Of a stretch of 64,000 nt of DNA, positions 24,596-33,801 are shown in pieces. The position numbers and the translations under genes are program-made. The stretch is taken from positions 310,001 through 374,000 of the forward strand of contig NZ_PVNG01000009.1 of assembly GCF_003001935.1 (NCBI RefSeq), written 5' to 3'. The notes below the pieces were generated by a model. It saw nothing but the letters and a program-made list of their open reading frames with translations. It was not told where the DNA came from and ran no database searches. Source of the DNA: Nonomuraea fuscirosea (GTDB lineage: Bacteria > Actinomycetota > Actinomycetes > Streptosporangiales > Streptosporangiaceae). Numbering within the stretch: position 1 is the first letter of the stretch; the number at the start of each line of letters is the position of its first letter.

Positions 24596-25531
24596 TCAGG
24601 CGGTCTGGCGGGCCTCGATGGCCTGCTGGTAGAGCCGCCCGGCCCGGTAGGACGAGCGCACCAGCGGCCCGGACAGGACCCCGGCGAACCCGATGGCCTC
24701 GGCCTCGGCCTGCAGCTCGACGAACTCCTCCGGCTTGACCCACCGCTCCACCGGGTGGTGGCGCGGCGTCGGCCGCAGGTATTGCGTGATCGTCAGCAGG
24801 TCGGTGCCGGCCTCGTGGAGGTCGCGCATGGCCTCGGAGATCTCTTCGCGCGTCTCGCCCATGCCCAGGATCAGGTTGGACTTGGTGACCAGCCCGGCCT
24901 CGCGGGCCGTGGTGATCACACCGAGCGAGCGCTCGTAGCGGAACGCGGGCCGGATCCGCTTGAAGATCCGCGGCACGGTCTCGACGTTGTGCGCGAACAC
25001 CTCGGGCTTGCTGGAGAAGACCTCCTCCAGCTGGTCGCGGTTGCCGTTGAAGTCGGGCACCAGCAGCTCGACGCCGCAGCCGGGCAGCAGCGCGTGGATC
25101 TGGCGCGCGGTCTCGGCGTAGAGCCAGGCCCCGCCGTCGGGCAGGTCGTCGCGCGCCACGCCGGTCACGGTCGCGTACTTCAGGCCCATCTGCTGGACGG
25201 ACTCGGCCACCCGGCGCGGCTCGTCGCGGTCGTATTCCTTCGGCTTGCCCGTGTCGATCTGGCAGAAGTCGCAGCGGCGGGTGCACTGGTCACCGCCGAT
25301 GAGGAAGGTCGCCTCGCGATCTTCCCAGCACTCGTAGATATTCGGACAGCCCGCCTCTTCACAGACCGTGTGCAGGCCCTCCCGGCGCACGAGCGATTTC
25401 AGCTCGGTGTATTCGGGGCCCGTCTTCAGCTTGGTCTTGATCCACGGGGGCTTGCGCTCGATCGGGGTTTCGGCGTTACGCACCTCCAGGCGGAGGAGCT
25501 TTCGGCCTTCAGGGGCAACGGTCACCTTCAC
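24596..25531 (-). CDS. lipA: Lipoyl synthase
   Basis: 311 residues from GTG 25531. LipA is a radical SAM enzyme that inserts two sulfurs into octanoyl groups on lipoyl domains. The auxiliary cluster cysteines are C57, C62 and C68 (CEEAGCPNIYEC) and the radical SAM cysteines are C83, C87 and C90 (CTRRCDFC). The C-terminal RSSY contains the serine ligand of the auxiliary cluster. Its substrates are the E2 protein encoded at 29333-30790 and other lipoyl domains, and LipB is encoded 1.3 kb upstream on the same strand. Confidence 0.98.
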   Translation of the reverse strand: MKVTVAPEGRKLLRLEVRNAETPIERKPPWIKTKLKTGPEYTELKSLVRREGLHTVCEEAGCPNIYECWEDREATFLIGGDQCTRRCDFCQIDTGKPKEYDRDEPRRVAESVQQMGLKYATVTGVARDDLPDGGAWLYAETARQIHALLPGCGVELLVPDFNGNRDQLEEVFSSKPEVFAHNVETVPRIFKRIRPAFRYERSLGVITTAREAGLVTKSNLILGMGETREEISEAMRDLHEAGTDLLTITQYLRPTPRHHPVERWVKPEEFVELQAEAEAIGFAGVLSGPLVRSSYRAGRLYQQAIEARQTA

Positions 25532-25608
25532 AGCTTACGTCTCCTGAGGCGGCGGCCGGATCCAGGGTCGGAATTCACCCTTTCATCCGACCTTTTCTTG
25601 GCCCGGCG

Positions 25609-26601
25609 TCACAGGGATCCGATGAGGCCGAAGCCGCCGATCGCCCGGGTGTAGTGGGCCAGCAGCTCCTCGTCGATCCGCCCGGAGTCGCGGGTGCCGA
25701 GCAGCTCGGAGTCCGGGGGAGAGTCGAGCACGCCGTCGTCGGTGAGCCGGAACCTGGCCAGCGCGCTCTGCCTGATCGACGTCACGCTCTCGCCGCGCAG
25801 CGCCGCCGCCTGCATGGGCGCCAGATAGCCGGCGCCCGCCGCCAGCTCCTCCAGCTCGTCCAGATCCCGCTCGGAGACGGCGCGCAGGGCCCTCGCCCGC
25901 TGCCTGGCCAGCGTACGGGCTTCGCCTGCCTTGACCAGGCGGGTCAGCGCGTACCGGATCAGCAGCACCGGGCCGCCGAGCACCCGCCCGATCAGGCGGC
26001 CGAACGCGCCCGCCACCTCGTACGTGGTGCCGGGATGGTCCATGGCCCCCAGCGACGAGGCCGCGATCTTCGTCTGCGCCTCGTCCCTGGCCCGCAGCGG
26101 CCCTGAGGACCCCAGCAGCGCGTCCCGCCAGGACTCCAGCGTGGCCAGCGCCTCGCTCACCACCCGCTCGCCGCCCGTCGGCAGCCGCGCGTACGCCGCC
26201 GCCAGCAGCGCCACCCGCTGCTTCGGCGGCAGCGCCAGCCACAACGGCAGCCCGATGACGAGGACGGGGGTGCGCGCCAGCCCGACACGGTCGTAGGCGG
26301 TCCGCGTGGCCAGGTCCCTGACCGCCACCTTCACGGGCCGCGGGACCCCGATCCGTTCGGCGACCCGGTCCGCGACCGCGTACAGCTGCCCGGCCGCCGC
26401 GCGGTCGAGCACCTCGGTGTCGGCGGGCAGCGCGCCCAGGCGCGGCCGCAGCGCCCAGCCGATCGCCAGGCAGGCGCCGCCGAACAGCCACGACCAGATG
26501 AAGCCGGGCGCCCGCGCGATGGCCCACGCGCCCAGCGCGACGAACGCCAGCGTCAGCAGGTGCACCACGAGCGCGAGGATGAGAGCGAGGCCCCGCTTCA
26601 C
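25609..26601 (-). CDS. M48-peptidase-like membrane protein lacking the zinc motif
   Basis: About 330 residues from GTG 26601 (start uncertain, since the frame continues through a repeat array to 26697). Two membrane helices occupy the first 50 residues (ALILALVVHLLTLAFVALGA; FIWSWLFGGACLAIGWAL). The next part follows M48 peptidases (LYAVADRVAERIGVPRPVKVAV, VLVIGLPLWLALPPKQRVALL), but where the HEXXH helix should come the sequence is AAAYARLP, so zinc binding is lost. It lies between lipA and lipB. Probably a non-catalytic relative; role unknown. Confidence 0.7.
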   Translation of the reverse strand: MKRGLALILALVVHLLTLAFVALGAWAIARAPGFIWSWLFGGACLAIGWALRPRLGALPADTEVLDRAAAGQLYAVADRVAERIGVPRPVKVAVRDLATRTAYDRVGLARTPVLVIGLPLWLALPPKQRVALLAAAYARLPTGGERVVSEALATLESWRDALLGSSGPLRARDEAQTKIAASSLGAMDHPGTTYEVAGAFGRLIGRVLGGPVLLIRYALTRLVKAGEARTLARQRARALRAVSERDLDELEELAAGAGYLAPMQAAALRGESVTSIRQSALARFRLTDDGVLDSPPDSELLGTRDSGRIDEELLAHYTRAIGGFGLIGSL

Positions 26602-26640
26602 GAGCGCGAACGGGTCACGGACGCGATGGGCGCCACCGAC

Positions 26641-26799
26641 GGTCCCACGCGGGGCCTGACGGGCGGTCCCACACGGGGCCTGACGGGGCGGTCCCACGCG
26701 AGGTCCGGCGGTCCCACGCGAGGTCTGAGGAGCGGTCTCAGGCAGGGTGTGACGAACGGCCTCACGGGTGGTTCTACGGGGGGTGTCACGGGCGCGATG
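26641..26799. repeat. About 24-bp degenerate tandem repeat array
   Basis: Six to seven units of GGTCCCACGCGGGGCCTGAC type with lengths of 20-25 bases. It fills most of the 26602-26847 spacer between the lipB stop and the M48-like gene, blurring that gene's start. Confidence 0.8.
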
Positions 26800-26847
26800 G
26801 TAAGGCGGAGACGGTCCAGTTTCCGCTGCGATCAGGTGCCGATTCGG

Positions 26848-27540
26848 TCACCTGCGCAGCAGATCCTCCTCGTGCAGGTCGAACGGCTGCTTGCCGAGCG
26901 CCTCGGCCAGCCGTTTCTCCGCGATCGGCATGACCTCCTCGACCACGATGCGCCGGCCCGTCTCGGCCGACAGCGAGGAGACGCCGACGCCGGGGATGCC
27001 GCACGGGGTGATGCGGTTGAACCAGCGGGGGTCGTTGGCGCAGTTGAGCGCGAACCCGTGCATCGTCACGCCGCGCGCGACGCGCAGCCCCACCGCGCCG
27101 AGCTGGCGGTCGGGCAGCCCGATCACCGGGTCGCCGGCCGCCCAGACGCCGGCCCGGCCGGGCACCCGCCGGGCCGTGACGCCGAAGTCGGCGCACACCT
27201 GGATCATCGTCTCCTCGAGACGGCAGGCGTAGGCGACCACGTCGGTGATCGCGACGATCGGGTACGCGACGAGCTGGCCGGGGCCGTGCCAGGTCAGGCG
27301 CCCGCCCCGGTCGACGTCGACGACGGGGGTGCCGTCGGACGGCCGCTCGTGCGGGGCGGTGCGCTTGCCCGCGGTGTAGACCGGCGCGTGCTCCAGGATG
27401 AGGACGGTGTCGGTGAGCTCACCTGCGGCCCGCTTGCCGTGCACCCAGCGCTGCAGCGACCAGGCCTGCTCGTAGGGGACGTCGACACCGAGTCGGACGA
27501 TGGCGAGTGCGTGGGGATCGTCCCCTTGGATGGGGCGCAT
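26848..27540 (-). CDS. lipB: Octanoyl-[ACP]:protein octanoyltransferase (LipB), catalytic Lys replaced by Gln
   Basis: 230 residues from ATG 27540. LipB moves octanoate from acyl carrier protein to lipoyl domains, the step before LipA. Motifs are RGGRLTWHGPGQLVAYPI (79-96), GVTMHGFALN and the catalytic cysteine at C180 (TPCGIPGVGVSSL). The partner lysine, 34 residues before the cysteine in known enzymes (K142/C176 in Mycobacterium tuberculosis, K135/C169 in Escherichia coli), is Gln146 here (DRQLGAVG). Everything else is intact, so the enzyme may be altered or the role of Lys is met otherwise. Confidence 0.93.
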   Translation of the reverse strand: MRPIQGDDPHALAIVRLGVDVPYEQAWSLQRWVHGKRAAGELTDTVLILEHAPVYTAGKRTAPHERPSDGTPVVDVDRGGRLTWHGPGQLVAYPIVAITDVVAYACRLEETMIQVCADFGVTARRVPGRAGVWAAGDPVIGLPDRQLGAVGLRVARGVTMHGFALNCANDPRWFNRITPCGIPGVGVSSLSAETGRRIVVEEVMPIAEKRLAEALGKQPFDLHEEDLLRR

Positions 27541-27577
27541 GAGCCTATTGTGCCGTTCCCTCACCCTTGAAGGGTAA

Positions 27578-28315
27578 TCAGGGGGTCAGCAACCGTGGTT
27601 CGATCCTGAACTCCTTTACCCTTCCTTCGCTCTCGCTCTCCACCCGGTACGCGTACGCGCCCGGCTCGACGCTCACCGCCTGGATGAACTCCGTGCCGAC
27701 GTAGTGCAGGCCCACGCCCTCGTCGGCGGCGTAGCCCATGGGCAGCTCGCCGCTCGCCACCGAGTCGTGCAGCAACTGCCTGCGCTGCGGGTCGGAGTCG
27801 TAGTGGACGCCGCACGAGTACGGCAGCAGCGCCATGCCCTCGGCCCACACCCGCAAGTCGGGGCCGAAGGAGTCGGTGTTGCCGCCGACGTGCCAGCACA
27901 GCGCGCCCGCGCTCTGGCCGGACAGCACCACCCCGGCCCGCCACGCCTCCTCGAACGCCTCGTCGAGCCCGTGCAGCCGCCACAGCGCCATGAGGTTGGC
28001 CACGCTGCCGCCGCTGACGTAGATGACGTCCTGTTCGAGCATCCAGGCCCGCGGGTCGGCCACGTTGGGCATCGGGAACACCGTGAGGTGGCTCAGCTCG
28101 ACGTCCCAGCCGGCGAACGCGCCGTACATCTTCAGCGTCCAGTCCGACGAGTCGCCCATCGCCGTGGCCACCAGGCCCACCTTGGGGCGGTCCTGGCCGG
28201 TCAGGTCGAGGGCGTAGCGCAGCAGCGCGCTGGCCTCGATCTGGTTGTGGCGGCGGCTCGGGCGGAAGGACCCGCCCCCGATGGCGAGGATGTGTGATTG
28301 CCCTGACCGGGTCAT
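27578..28315 (-). CDS. Peptidase E-like protein (S51 family)
   Basis: 245 residues. It has the class I glutamine-amidotransferase-like fold of S51 peptidases: ILAIGGGSFRPS near the start, IYVSGGSVANLMALWRLHGL, and the nucleophile serine in LSGQSAGALCWHVGG. Peptidase E cleaves Asp-X dipeptides; cyanophycinase is a relative, but the length and motif favour peptidase E. GGGAG about nine bases upstream of the ATG. The stop is 37 bases before lipB on the same strand, so lipB may be expressed with it. Confidence 0.9.
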   Translation of the reverse strand: MTRSGQSHILAIGGGSFRPSRRHNQIEASALLRYALDLTGQDRPKVGLVATAMGDSSDWTLKMYGAFAGWDVELSHLTVFPMPNVADPRAWMLEQDVIYVSGGSVANLMALWRLHGLDEAFEEAWRAGVVLSGQSAGALCWHVGGNTDSFGPDLRVWAEGMALLPYSCGVHYDSDPQRRQLLHDSVASGELPMGYAADEGVGLHYVGTEFIQAVSVEPGAYAYRVESESEGRVKEFRIEPRLLTP

Positions 28316-28352
28316 GTCGGAGTTCTCCCAGCTGCTGAACGAGGATCGGGCA

Positions 28353-29246
28353 CTAGATTACGGCGCGCAGGGCGTCGCCGAGACTCGTATGGGAGAAGGC
28401 GTAGCCGGCGGCGGTCAGCTTGGCCGGCTCGACGCGGTGACTGGGCAGCAGTCCCTCGCGGGCGAACTCGCCGATGCCCGCGGCCAGCGCGAACGCCGGC
28501 ACCGGGATCGGCATCGTGCCCCTGCGCAGGGTCTTTCCGAGCGTCCTGGTGAACTCGGCGTTGGTGACGGGTCCGGGGGAGGTGAAATTGACCGCCCCCT
28601 CGATTTCCCGATTTTTCAGGACATGGAGGGCGGCCCCCACCCAGTCGTCGACGGTGATCCACGACCAGTACTGCTTGCCCGATCCCAGCGGCGCCCCCAG
28701 CCCCATCCGGAAGATCGGCAGGATGCGGCCGAGCGCGCCGCCGTGCCGGCTCAGCGCCAGCCCCGTGCGCGACCGCACGGTCCTGATCCCCGCCGTGCCC
28801 GCCCGCGCGGCCTCGTTCTCCCAGCGCTCGCACAGATCGGCCAGGAACCCGCTGCCCCGGCCCCGGCTCTCGTCGATCACCTCGTCGCCGGTGTCGCCGT
28901 AGAAGTCCACGCCGGACGCCGACAGGAGCACCTCAGGCGGCCTGGAGAGCTGGACGAGCGCGTCGACGAGCACCCGGGTGGCGTGCACCCGGCTGGTGAC
29001 GAGCTCGCGCTTGTAGGCCGGGCTCCAGCGCCTGTCGCCGATCGGCGCCCCCGCCAGGTGCACGACGGCCTCGGCGCCCTCCAGCGCGGCCAGGTCGACC
29101 ACCTCTTCGCCCGGCTGCCAGTACGCCTCGTCGTCCTTCGCGGGGGTGCGGCGGACGAGCCGGACGACCTCGCGCCCGTCCGCCCGCAGCGCGTCCACCA
29201 GCGCCGTCCCCAGCAGGCCCGACGCTCCGGTCACGATGATCGTCAT
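28353..29246 (-). CDS. TIGR01777-type NAD-dependent epimerase/dehydratase
   Basis: 297 residues. The Rossmann motif is TGASGLLGTALVDAL at the N-terminus, and the YfcH/SDR39U1 hallmarks follow: VVHLAGAPIGDRRW, SASGVDFYGDTGDEVIDE, GKQYWSWITVDDWVGA and a DUF1731-type C-terminus (PIPVPAFALAAGIGEFAREG). The catalytic YxxxK of classical SDRs is not evident, as usual for this family. Physiological substrate unknown. Next to it are the peptidase E gene downstream and sucB upstream on the same strand. Confidence 0.92.
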   Translation of the reverse strand: MTIIVTGASGLLGTALVDALRADGREVVRLVRRTPAKDDEAYWQPGEEVVDLAALEGAEAVVHLAGAPIGDRRWSPAYKRELVTSRVHATRVLVDALVQLSRPPEVLLSASGVDFYGDTGDEVIDESRGRGSGFLADLCERWENEAARAGTAGIRTVRSRTGLALSRHGGALGRILPIFRMGLGAPLGSGKQYWSWITVDDWVGAALHVLKNREIEGAVNFTSPGPVTNAEFTRTLGKTLRRGTMPIPVPAFALAAGIGEFAREGLLPSHRVEPAKLTAAGYAFSHTSLGDALRAVI

Positions 29247-29284
29247 GCCCTCACAGTACGCCGAGGCCGGCCGGAGACGCGAAA

Positions 29285-29317
29285 GGCCGGGCCGGTCCCC
29301 GGAGGGACCGCCCGGCC
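29285..29317 (-). terminator. Terminator hairpin after sucB
   Basis: GGCCGGG-C-CGGTCCC type arm (29285-29299) pairs with GGGACCGCCCGGCC (29304-29317) with one bulged base and a four-base loop, 15 bases beyond the sucB stop. Confidence 0.65.
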
Positions 29318-29332
29318 GATCGGAGAGCCGTG

Positions 29333-30790
29333 TTACGCGAGCCCGAGCTGCGCCTCGAAACGCCCCTCCTCCAGACGGCGCTTGACCGTCGTGAGGAAGC
29401 GGGCGGCGTCGGCGCCGTCGACCAGGCGGTGGTCGTAGGTCAGCGCCAGGTAGACCATCGAGCGCACCGCGATGACCTCGCCCTCGGCGGTGTCGATCAC
29501 CACGGGCCGCTTCACCACGGCGCCGGTGCCGAGCATGCCGACCTGCGGCTGGTTGAGGATCGGCGTGTCGAACAGCGCGCCCCGGCTGCCGGTGTTGGTC
29601 AGCGTGAACGTGCCGCCGGTGATCTCGTCGGGCGTCACCTTGTTGGCGCGCGTCCGCTCGGCCAGGTCGGCCGTCTTACGGGCCAGCCCGGCGAGGTTGA
29701 GGTCACCCGCGTTCTTGATCACCGCCGCGATCAGGCCGCGCTCGGTGTCGACCGCGATCCCCAGGTGCTCGACGTCGAAGTACGTGACCTCCATGGTCTC
29801 GTTGTTGATCGTCGCGTTGAGCTTGGGGTGCTGCTTGAGCGCCTCGATGGCGGCCATCTCGAAGAACGGCATGAACGTCAGCTTGACACCCTCGCGGCGC
29901 AGGAAGTCGGCCTTGGCCTGGTCGCGCAGCCGCGCGATCTTGGTGACGTCGACCTCCACCACGGTGGTGAGCTGGGCGGCCGTCTGCAGCGACTCGACCA
30001 GGCGCTTCGACATCGTCTGACGCAGGCGCGACATCTTCTCGGTGCGGCCGCGCAGCGTGGTGTCCACCTCGACCGGCTCGGGCGCCGCGGCGCCCGGAGC
30101 CTGCGCGGCCGGAGCCTGGGCGGCGGCGGCCGGCTGGGCGGCGGGCGCGGGAGCGGCGGCGGGCTGGGCCGCCGCGGCCTTCTCGCGCTGCGCCTTGGCG
30201 GCCTCCAGCACGTCCTGCTTGCGGATCCGGCCGCCCACGCCGGTGCCGTTGATGGCGTCGAGGTCGACGCCGTGCTCGTTGGCGAGCTTGCGGACCAGCG
30301 GCGTCACGTAGGGGCTGTCGCCGGAGGAGGCGACCGGGGCGGGCTCGGCGGCCGGCGCGGGCTGCGCCGGAGGAGCGGCCTGGGGGGCCGGCGCCGGAGC
30401 GGGGGCAGGGGCGGGCGCGGCCTGCGCCGGAGCCGGCTGCGGGATCGAGGAGGCCGGGGGAGCCGGGGCGGGCTCAGGCTCGGGCTCGGGCTCAGGCTCG
30501 GGAGCCGGCTGGACGGCCGCCTCGGGAGCCGGGGCCGCGGCGCCGGGCTGGCCGTTCTCGTCGATGACGGCGAGCTCGGCCCCGACCTCGACCGTCTCGT
30601 CCTCAGCGACGACGATCTTGGTGAGGACACCCGCGGACGGCGACGGGATCTCGGTGTCGACCTTGTCGGTGGACACTTCGAGGAGCGGCTCGTCGGCCTC
30701 GACGCGCTCGCCCTCCTTCTTCAGCCAACGGGTTACCGTGCCCTCGGTCACGCTCTCGCCGAGCTGGGGCATCTGTACGGAGACCGGCAT
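29333..30790 (-). CDS. sucB: 2-oxoacid dehydrogenase E2 (dihydrolipoamide succinyl/acetyltransferase)
   Basis: 485 residues. One lipoyl domain (residues 1-77, lipoyl Lys43 in EVSTDKVDTEI) is followed by a long Pro/Ala/Glu linker, a subunit-binding domain (TPLVRKLANEHGVDLDAING, about 165-198), a second Ala-rich linker and a catalytic domain ending with DHRLVDG (His454). This is the E2 of a 2-oxoacid dehydrogenase complex; actinobacterial annotations call it sucB, and it usually serves pyruvate dehydrogenase too. It lies 38 bases downstream of lpdA, the E3 gene, and depends on LipA/LipB encoded nearby. Confidence 0.95.
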   Translation of the reverse strand: MPVSVQMPQLGESVTEGTVTRWLKKEGERVEADEPLLEVSTDKVDTEIPSPSAGVLTKIVVAEDETVEVGAELAVIDENGQPGAAAPAPEAAVQPAPEPEPEPEPEPAPAPPASSIPQPAPAQAAPAPAPAPAPAPQAAPPAQPAPAAEPAPVASSGDSPYVTPLVRKLANEHGVDLDAINGTGVGGRIRKQDVLEAAKAQREKAAAAQPAAAPAPAAQPAAAAQAPAAQAPGAAAPEPVEVDTTLRGRTEKMSRLRQTMSKRLVESLQTAAQLTTVVEVDVTKIARLRDQAKADFLRREGVKLTFMPFFEMAAIEALKQHPKLNATINNETMEVTYFDVEHLGIAVDTERGLIAAVIKNAGDLNLAGLARKTADLAERTRANKVTPDEITGGTFTLTNTGSRGALFDTPILNQPQVGMLGTGAVVKRPVVIDTAEGEVIAVRSMVYLALTYDHRLVDGADAARFLTTVKRRLEEGRFEAQLGLA

Positions 30791-30828
30791 CGTTATTCTT
30801 CTCTCGCGTTCTGATCTCGAGGGCTGGA

Positions 30829-32193
30829 CTAGTTGTGGACGTGCAGCGGCTTGCCGGCCAGGGCCAGCATCGCCTCACCGACTGCCTCGGACTGCGTCGG
30901 GTGTGCGTGGATGAGCTGGGCGACCTCTGCGGGCAGCGCCTCCCAGTTGTAGATGAGCTGGCCCTCGGTGACGAGCTCGCCGATGCGGCGGCCCACCATG
31001 TGGACGCCGACGACGGGGCCGTCCTTCTGGGCGATGACCTTCACGGCGCCCGAGGTGCCGAGGATCTGGCTCTTGGGGTTGCCCGCCAGGTCGTAGACCT
31101 GCTCGACGATCTCGATGCCGCGCTCGGCGGCCTGGGCGGAGGTGATGCCGACCGAGGCGACCTCCGGGTCGGAGTAGGTGATGCGCGGCACGCCCGCGTA
31201 GTCGATCGGCGGCGGGTTGAGGCCGGCGATGTGCTCGGCCACCATGATGCCCTCGGCGAAGCCGGCGTGCGCGAGCTGCAGGGTCGGGATCAGGTCGCCG
31301 ATGGCGTAGATCCCGGGCACGGAGGTCTGGCAGTGCTCGTCGACCACGACCGCGCCGCGCTCGACGGTGATGCCCTGCTCCTCGAAGCCCATGCCCGCCG
31401 ACACCGCGCCGCGGCCGACCGCGACCAGCAGCAGCTCGGCGTCGAGGGTCTTGCCGTTGGCCAGGGTGACGACCACGCCCGTCTCGGTGGTCTTGGCGCC
31501 GTCGAAGAAGACGCCCAGCTCGTACTTGATGCCGCGGCGGCGGAAGGCCCGCTCCAGCAGCTTGGAGCTGGACTCCTCCTCGGTGGGCAGCAGGTGCGGC
31601 AGCGCCTCGACGATCGTGACCTCGGCGCCGAAGGAACGGTAGACGCTGGCCAGCTCGACGCCGATGACGCCGCCGCCCAGCACGATCACGGAGGCGGGCA
31701 CGCGCTCCATCCTGAGCGTGTGCTCGCTGGTGATCACCCGCTCGCCGTCGATCTCCAGGCCGGGCAGCGTCTTGGGCGCGGAGCCGGTGGCCAGGACGAG
31801 GTTGCGGCCCTCGTAGACCTCGGAGCCGACCTGGATCCTGTTGCCGCCGACCAGGCGGCCCTCGCCCTCGACGACCGTCACGCCGGCGCCCTTGAGCAGG
31901 CCCTGCACGCCCTTCCACGCGCGCGTGACGATCTTGTCCTTGAAGGCGTGGACGCCCTGGACGTCGATGCCCTCGAAGCTCGCCTTGACGCCGAAGGACG
32001 CGCTCTCGCGGGTCTCGTCGGCGACCTCGGCGGAGTGGAGCAGGGCCTTCGTGGGGATGCATCCCCTGTGGAGGCAGGTGCCGCCGATCTTGTCCCGCTC
32101 GATCAGCGCGACCGACTTGCCCAGCTCGGCCGCCCTTAGCGCGCAGGCGTAACCGCCGCTGCCGCCCCCTAGGACGACGATGTCATAGGCCAC
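30829..32193 (-). CDS. lpdA: Dihydrolipoyl dehydrogenase (E3)
   Basis: 454 residues from GTG 32193, with AGGAG seven bases upstream. FAD motif VLGGGSGGYACALRAAELG, redox disulfide C40-C45 in GGTCLHRGCIPTKALLHSAE, NAD motif IVLGGGVIGVELASVYRSFG, second FAD motif YAIGDL and the catalytic His-Glu in HAHPTQSEAVGEA. It reoxidises lipoyl groups of E2 proteins in pyruvate and 2-oxoglutarate dehydrogenases. Upstream of sucB and downstream of pepA on one strand. Confidence 0.97.
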   Translation of the reverse strand: MAYDIVVLGGGSGGYACALRAAELGKSVALIERDKIGGTCLHRGCIPTKALLHSAEVADETRESASFGVKASFEGIDVQGVHAFKDKIVTRAWKGVQGLLKGAGVTVVEGEGRLVGGNRIQVGSEVYEGRNLVLATGSAPKTLPGLEIDGERVITSEHTLRMERVPASVIVLGGGVIGVELASVYRSFGAEVTIVEALPHLLPTEEESSSKLLERAFRRRGIKYELGVFFDGAKTTETGVVVTLANGKTLDAELLLVAVGRGAVSAGMGFEEQGITVERGAVVVDEHCQTSVPGIYAIGDLIPTLQLAHAGFAEGIMVAEHIAGLNPPPIDYAGVPRITYSDPEVASVGITSAQAAERGIEIVEQVYDLAGNPKSQILGTSGAVKVIAQKDGPVVGVHMVGRRIGELVTEGQLIYNWEALPAEVAQLIHAHPTQSEAVGEAMLALAGKPLHVHN

Positions 32194-32244
32194 AGGAAGG
32201 CTCCTTGTCGGGGTGTTCGTGATGCCGTCATCTTTTCATTTGTT

Positions 32245-33714
32245 TCAGATGCTCGCGTGCCGCTCTGCGAGTCCGATGAGGGTGCGGGTGAAGGCGCCCG
32301 TGCCGCCCTTCGGGATGTAACCGTACGGTTCGCCCTTGTTGAAGGCGGGGCCGGCCATGTCGATGTGGGCCCAGCGCACCCCCTGGGGCACGAATTCCTT
32401 GAGGAAGATGCCCGCCGCCAGCATGCTGCCCCAGCGCTCCGGCTGGAGGTTGGCGATGTCGGCGATGGGCGAGTCAAGGCCTTTGCGCAGTTCCTCGGGC
32501 AGCGGCATGCCCCACGCGCCCTCGCCCGCCTCGCCCGCGGCCTCGACCACGAGTTCGCGTACGGCGTCGTCGTTGGACATGACGCCGGCGGTGCGCCAGC
32601 CGAGCGCGACGATCTGGGCGCCGGTGAGGGTGGCCACGTCGACGATCAGGTCGGGGTCGTCCTCGGCGGCCCGCGCGATGCCGTCCATGAGCACCAGGCG
32701 GCCCTCGGCGTCGGTGTCGAGCACCTCGACGGTCTTGCCGCTGTAGCTGTGGATGACGTCGGAGGGGCGCTGCGCGGTGCCGCTCGGCAGGTTTTCCGCC
32801 AGGCAGAGGTAGCCGACGGCGTTGACCGGGAGGCCGAGCCTGGCGATGCCGATCACCGCTCCGAGCACCGCGGCCGCGCCGCCCATGTCGGATTTCATCC
32901 AGTCCATGGAGGCGGACGGCTTGAGCGACAGGCCGCCCGAGTCGAACGTGATGCCCTTGCCGACGAAGGCGAGCGTCTTGGCCGCCTCGGGGTGGCTGTA
33001 GGCCAGGCGGACCAGGCGCGGCGGGTTGACCGAGCCCTGGCCGACGCCGACGATGCCGCCGTAGCCGCCGTCCTTGAGCTGCTTGTCGTCCAGCACTTCG
33101 ACGCTCAGCCCGGCCTTGCCGCCCGCCTGCTCGGCGAGCTCGGCGAACCTGGCCGGCCACAGGTCGGACGGAGGCGTGTTGACCAGGTCGCGCACGAGGG
33201 AGACCGACTCGGCCAGCACGGTCGCGCGCTGGGCGACCTCGTCGGACTGGCCGGTGACCACGGTGAGCTCGGCGACCGGGGCCTTCTGCTCGCCGTTCGT
33301 GCGGTAACGGGAGTAGGAGTAGGCGCCGAGCAGACCGCCGAGCACGACCGCCTCGGCCTCGCCCGGGGTGCCGGCCGGCAGCGCGAGCACGGCGCGGGAG
33401 GTGCCGGCCAGCGCGCGCACGGCGGCGCCGGCGGCGCGGCGCAGATCCTCGGGCCCGGGGGAGTCTCCGAGGCCGACGGCGACCAGCAGCGGGGCGGCGA
33501 TGGCGCCGAAGGCCGGCAGCTTGGCCAGCTCGCCGGGCTTGCCGGAGAAGCCCACGGCGCCGAGCGAGGCGGCGAGCTTGCCATCGAAGGCCGCGTCGAG
33601 GGAGTCGGCGCCCGACGCGGGAACCGGGCCGTCCTCGCCCGGTCTGAAGCCGACGATCAAGGCGTCGGTGTCGATGGAGACGGGATCTGCTGAGTTCAGC
33701 CGCACAGTGGTCAC
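32245..33714 (-). CDS. pepA: Leucyl aminopeptidase (M17)
   Basis: 489 residues from GTG 33714; TAGCAT eight bases upstream suggests a leaderless mRNA, and the extra codons to 33750 are unlikely. The C-terminal M17 catalytic domain has VGKGITFDSGGLSLKP, with Lys and Asp metal ligands, and DTDAEGRLVLMDGI (the usual NTDAEGRL with Asp first), then WGSMLAAGIFLKEFV and HIDMAGPAFN. It removes N-terminal residues from peptides as a hexamer with two metals. It is first in a pepA-lpdA-sucB run with short gaps. Confidence 0.96.
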   Translation of the reverse strand: MTTVRLNSADPVSIDTDALIVGFRPGEDGPVPASGADSLDAAFDGKLAASLGAVGFSGKPGELAKLPAFGAIAAPLLVAVGLGDSPGPEDLRRAAGAAVRALAGTSRAVLALPAGTPGEAEAVVLGGLLGAYSYSRYRTNGEQKAPVAELTVVTGQSDEVAQRATVLAESVSLVRDLVNTPPSDLWPARFAELAEQAGGKAGLSVEVLDDKQLKDGGYGGIVGVGQGSVNPPRLVRLAYSHPEAAKTLAFVGKGITFDSGGLSLKPSASMDWMKSDMGGAAAVLGAVIGIARLGLPVNAVGYLCLAENLPSGTAQRPSDVIHSYSGKTVEVLDTDAEGRLVLMDGIARAAEDDPDLIVDVATLTGAQIVALGWRTAGVMSNDDAVRELVVEAAGEAGEGAWGMPLPEELRKGLDSPIADIANLQPERWGSMLAAGIFLKEFVPQGVRWAHIDMAGPAFNKGEPYGYIPKGGTGAFTRTLIGLAERHASI

Positions 33715-33801
33715 GTAAACCGATGCTATCCACGGTTTCTGCGTACTCACAAACAGGGGTTCATCCTACCAATCGCTGGTGGACGCCCGGGTGAGGAATA
33801 G

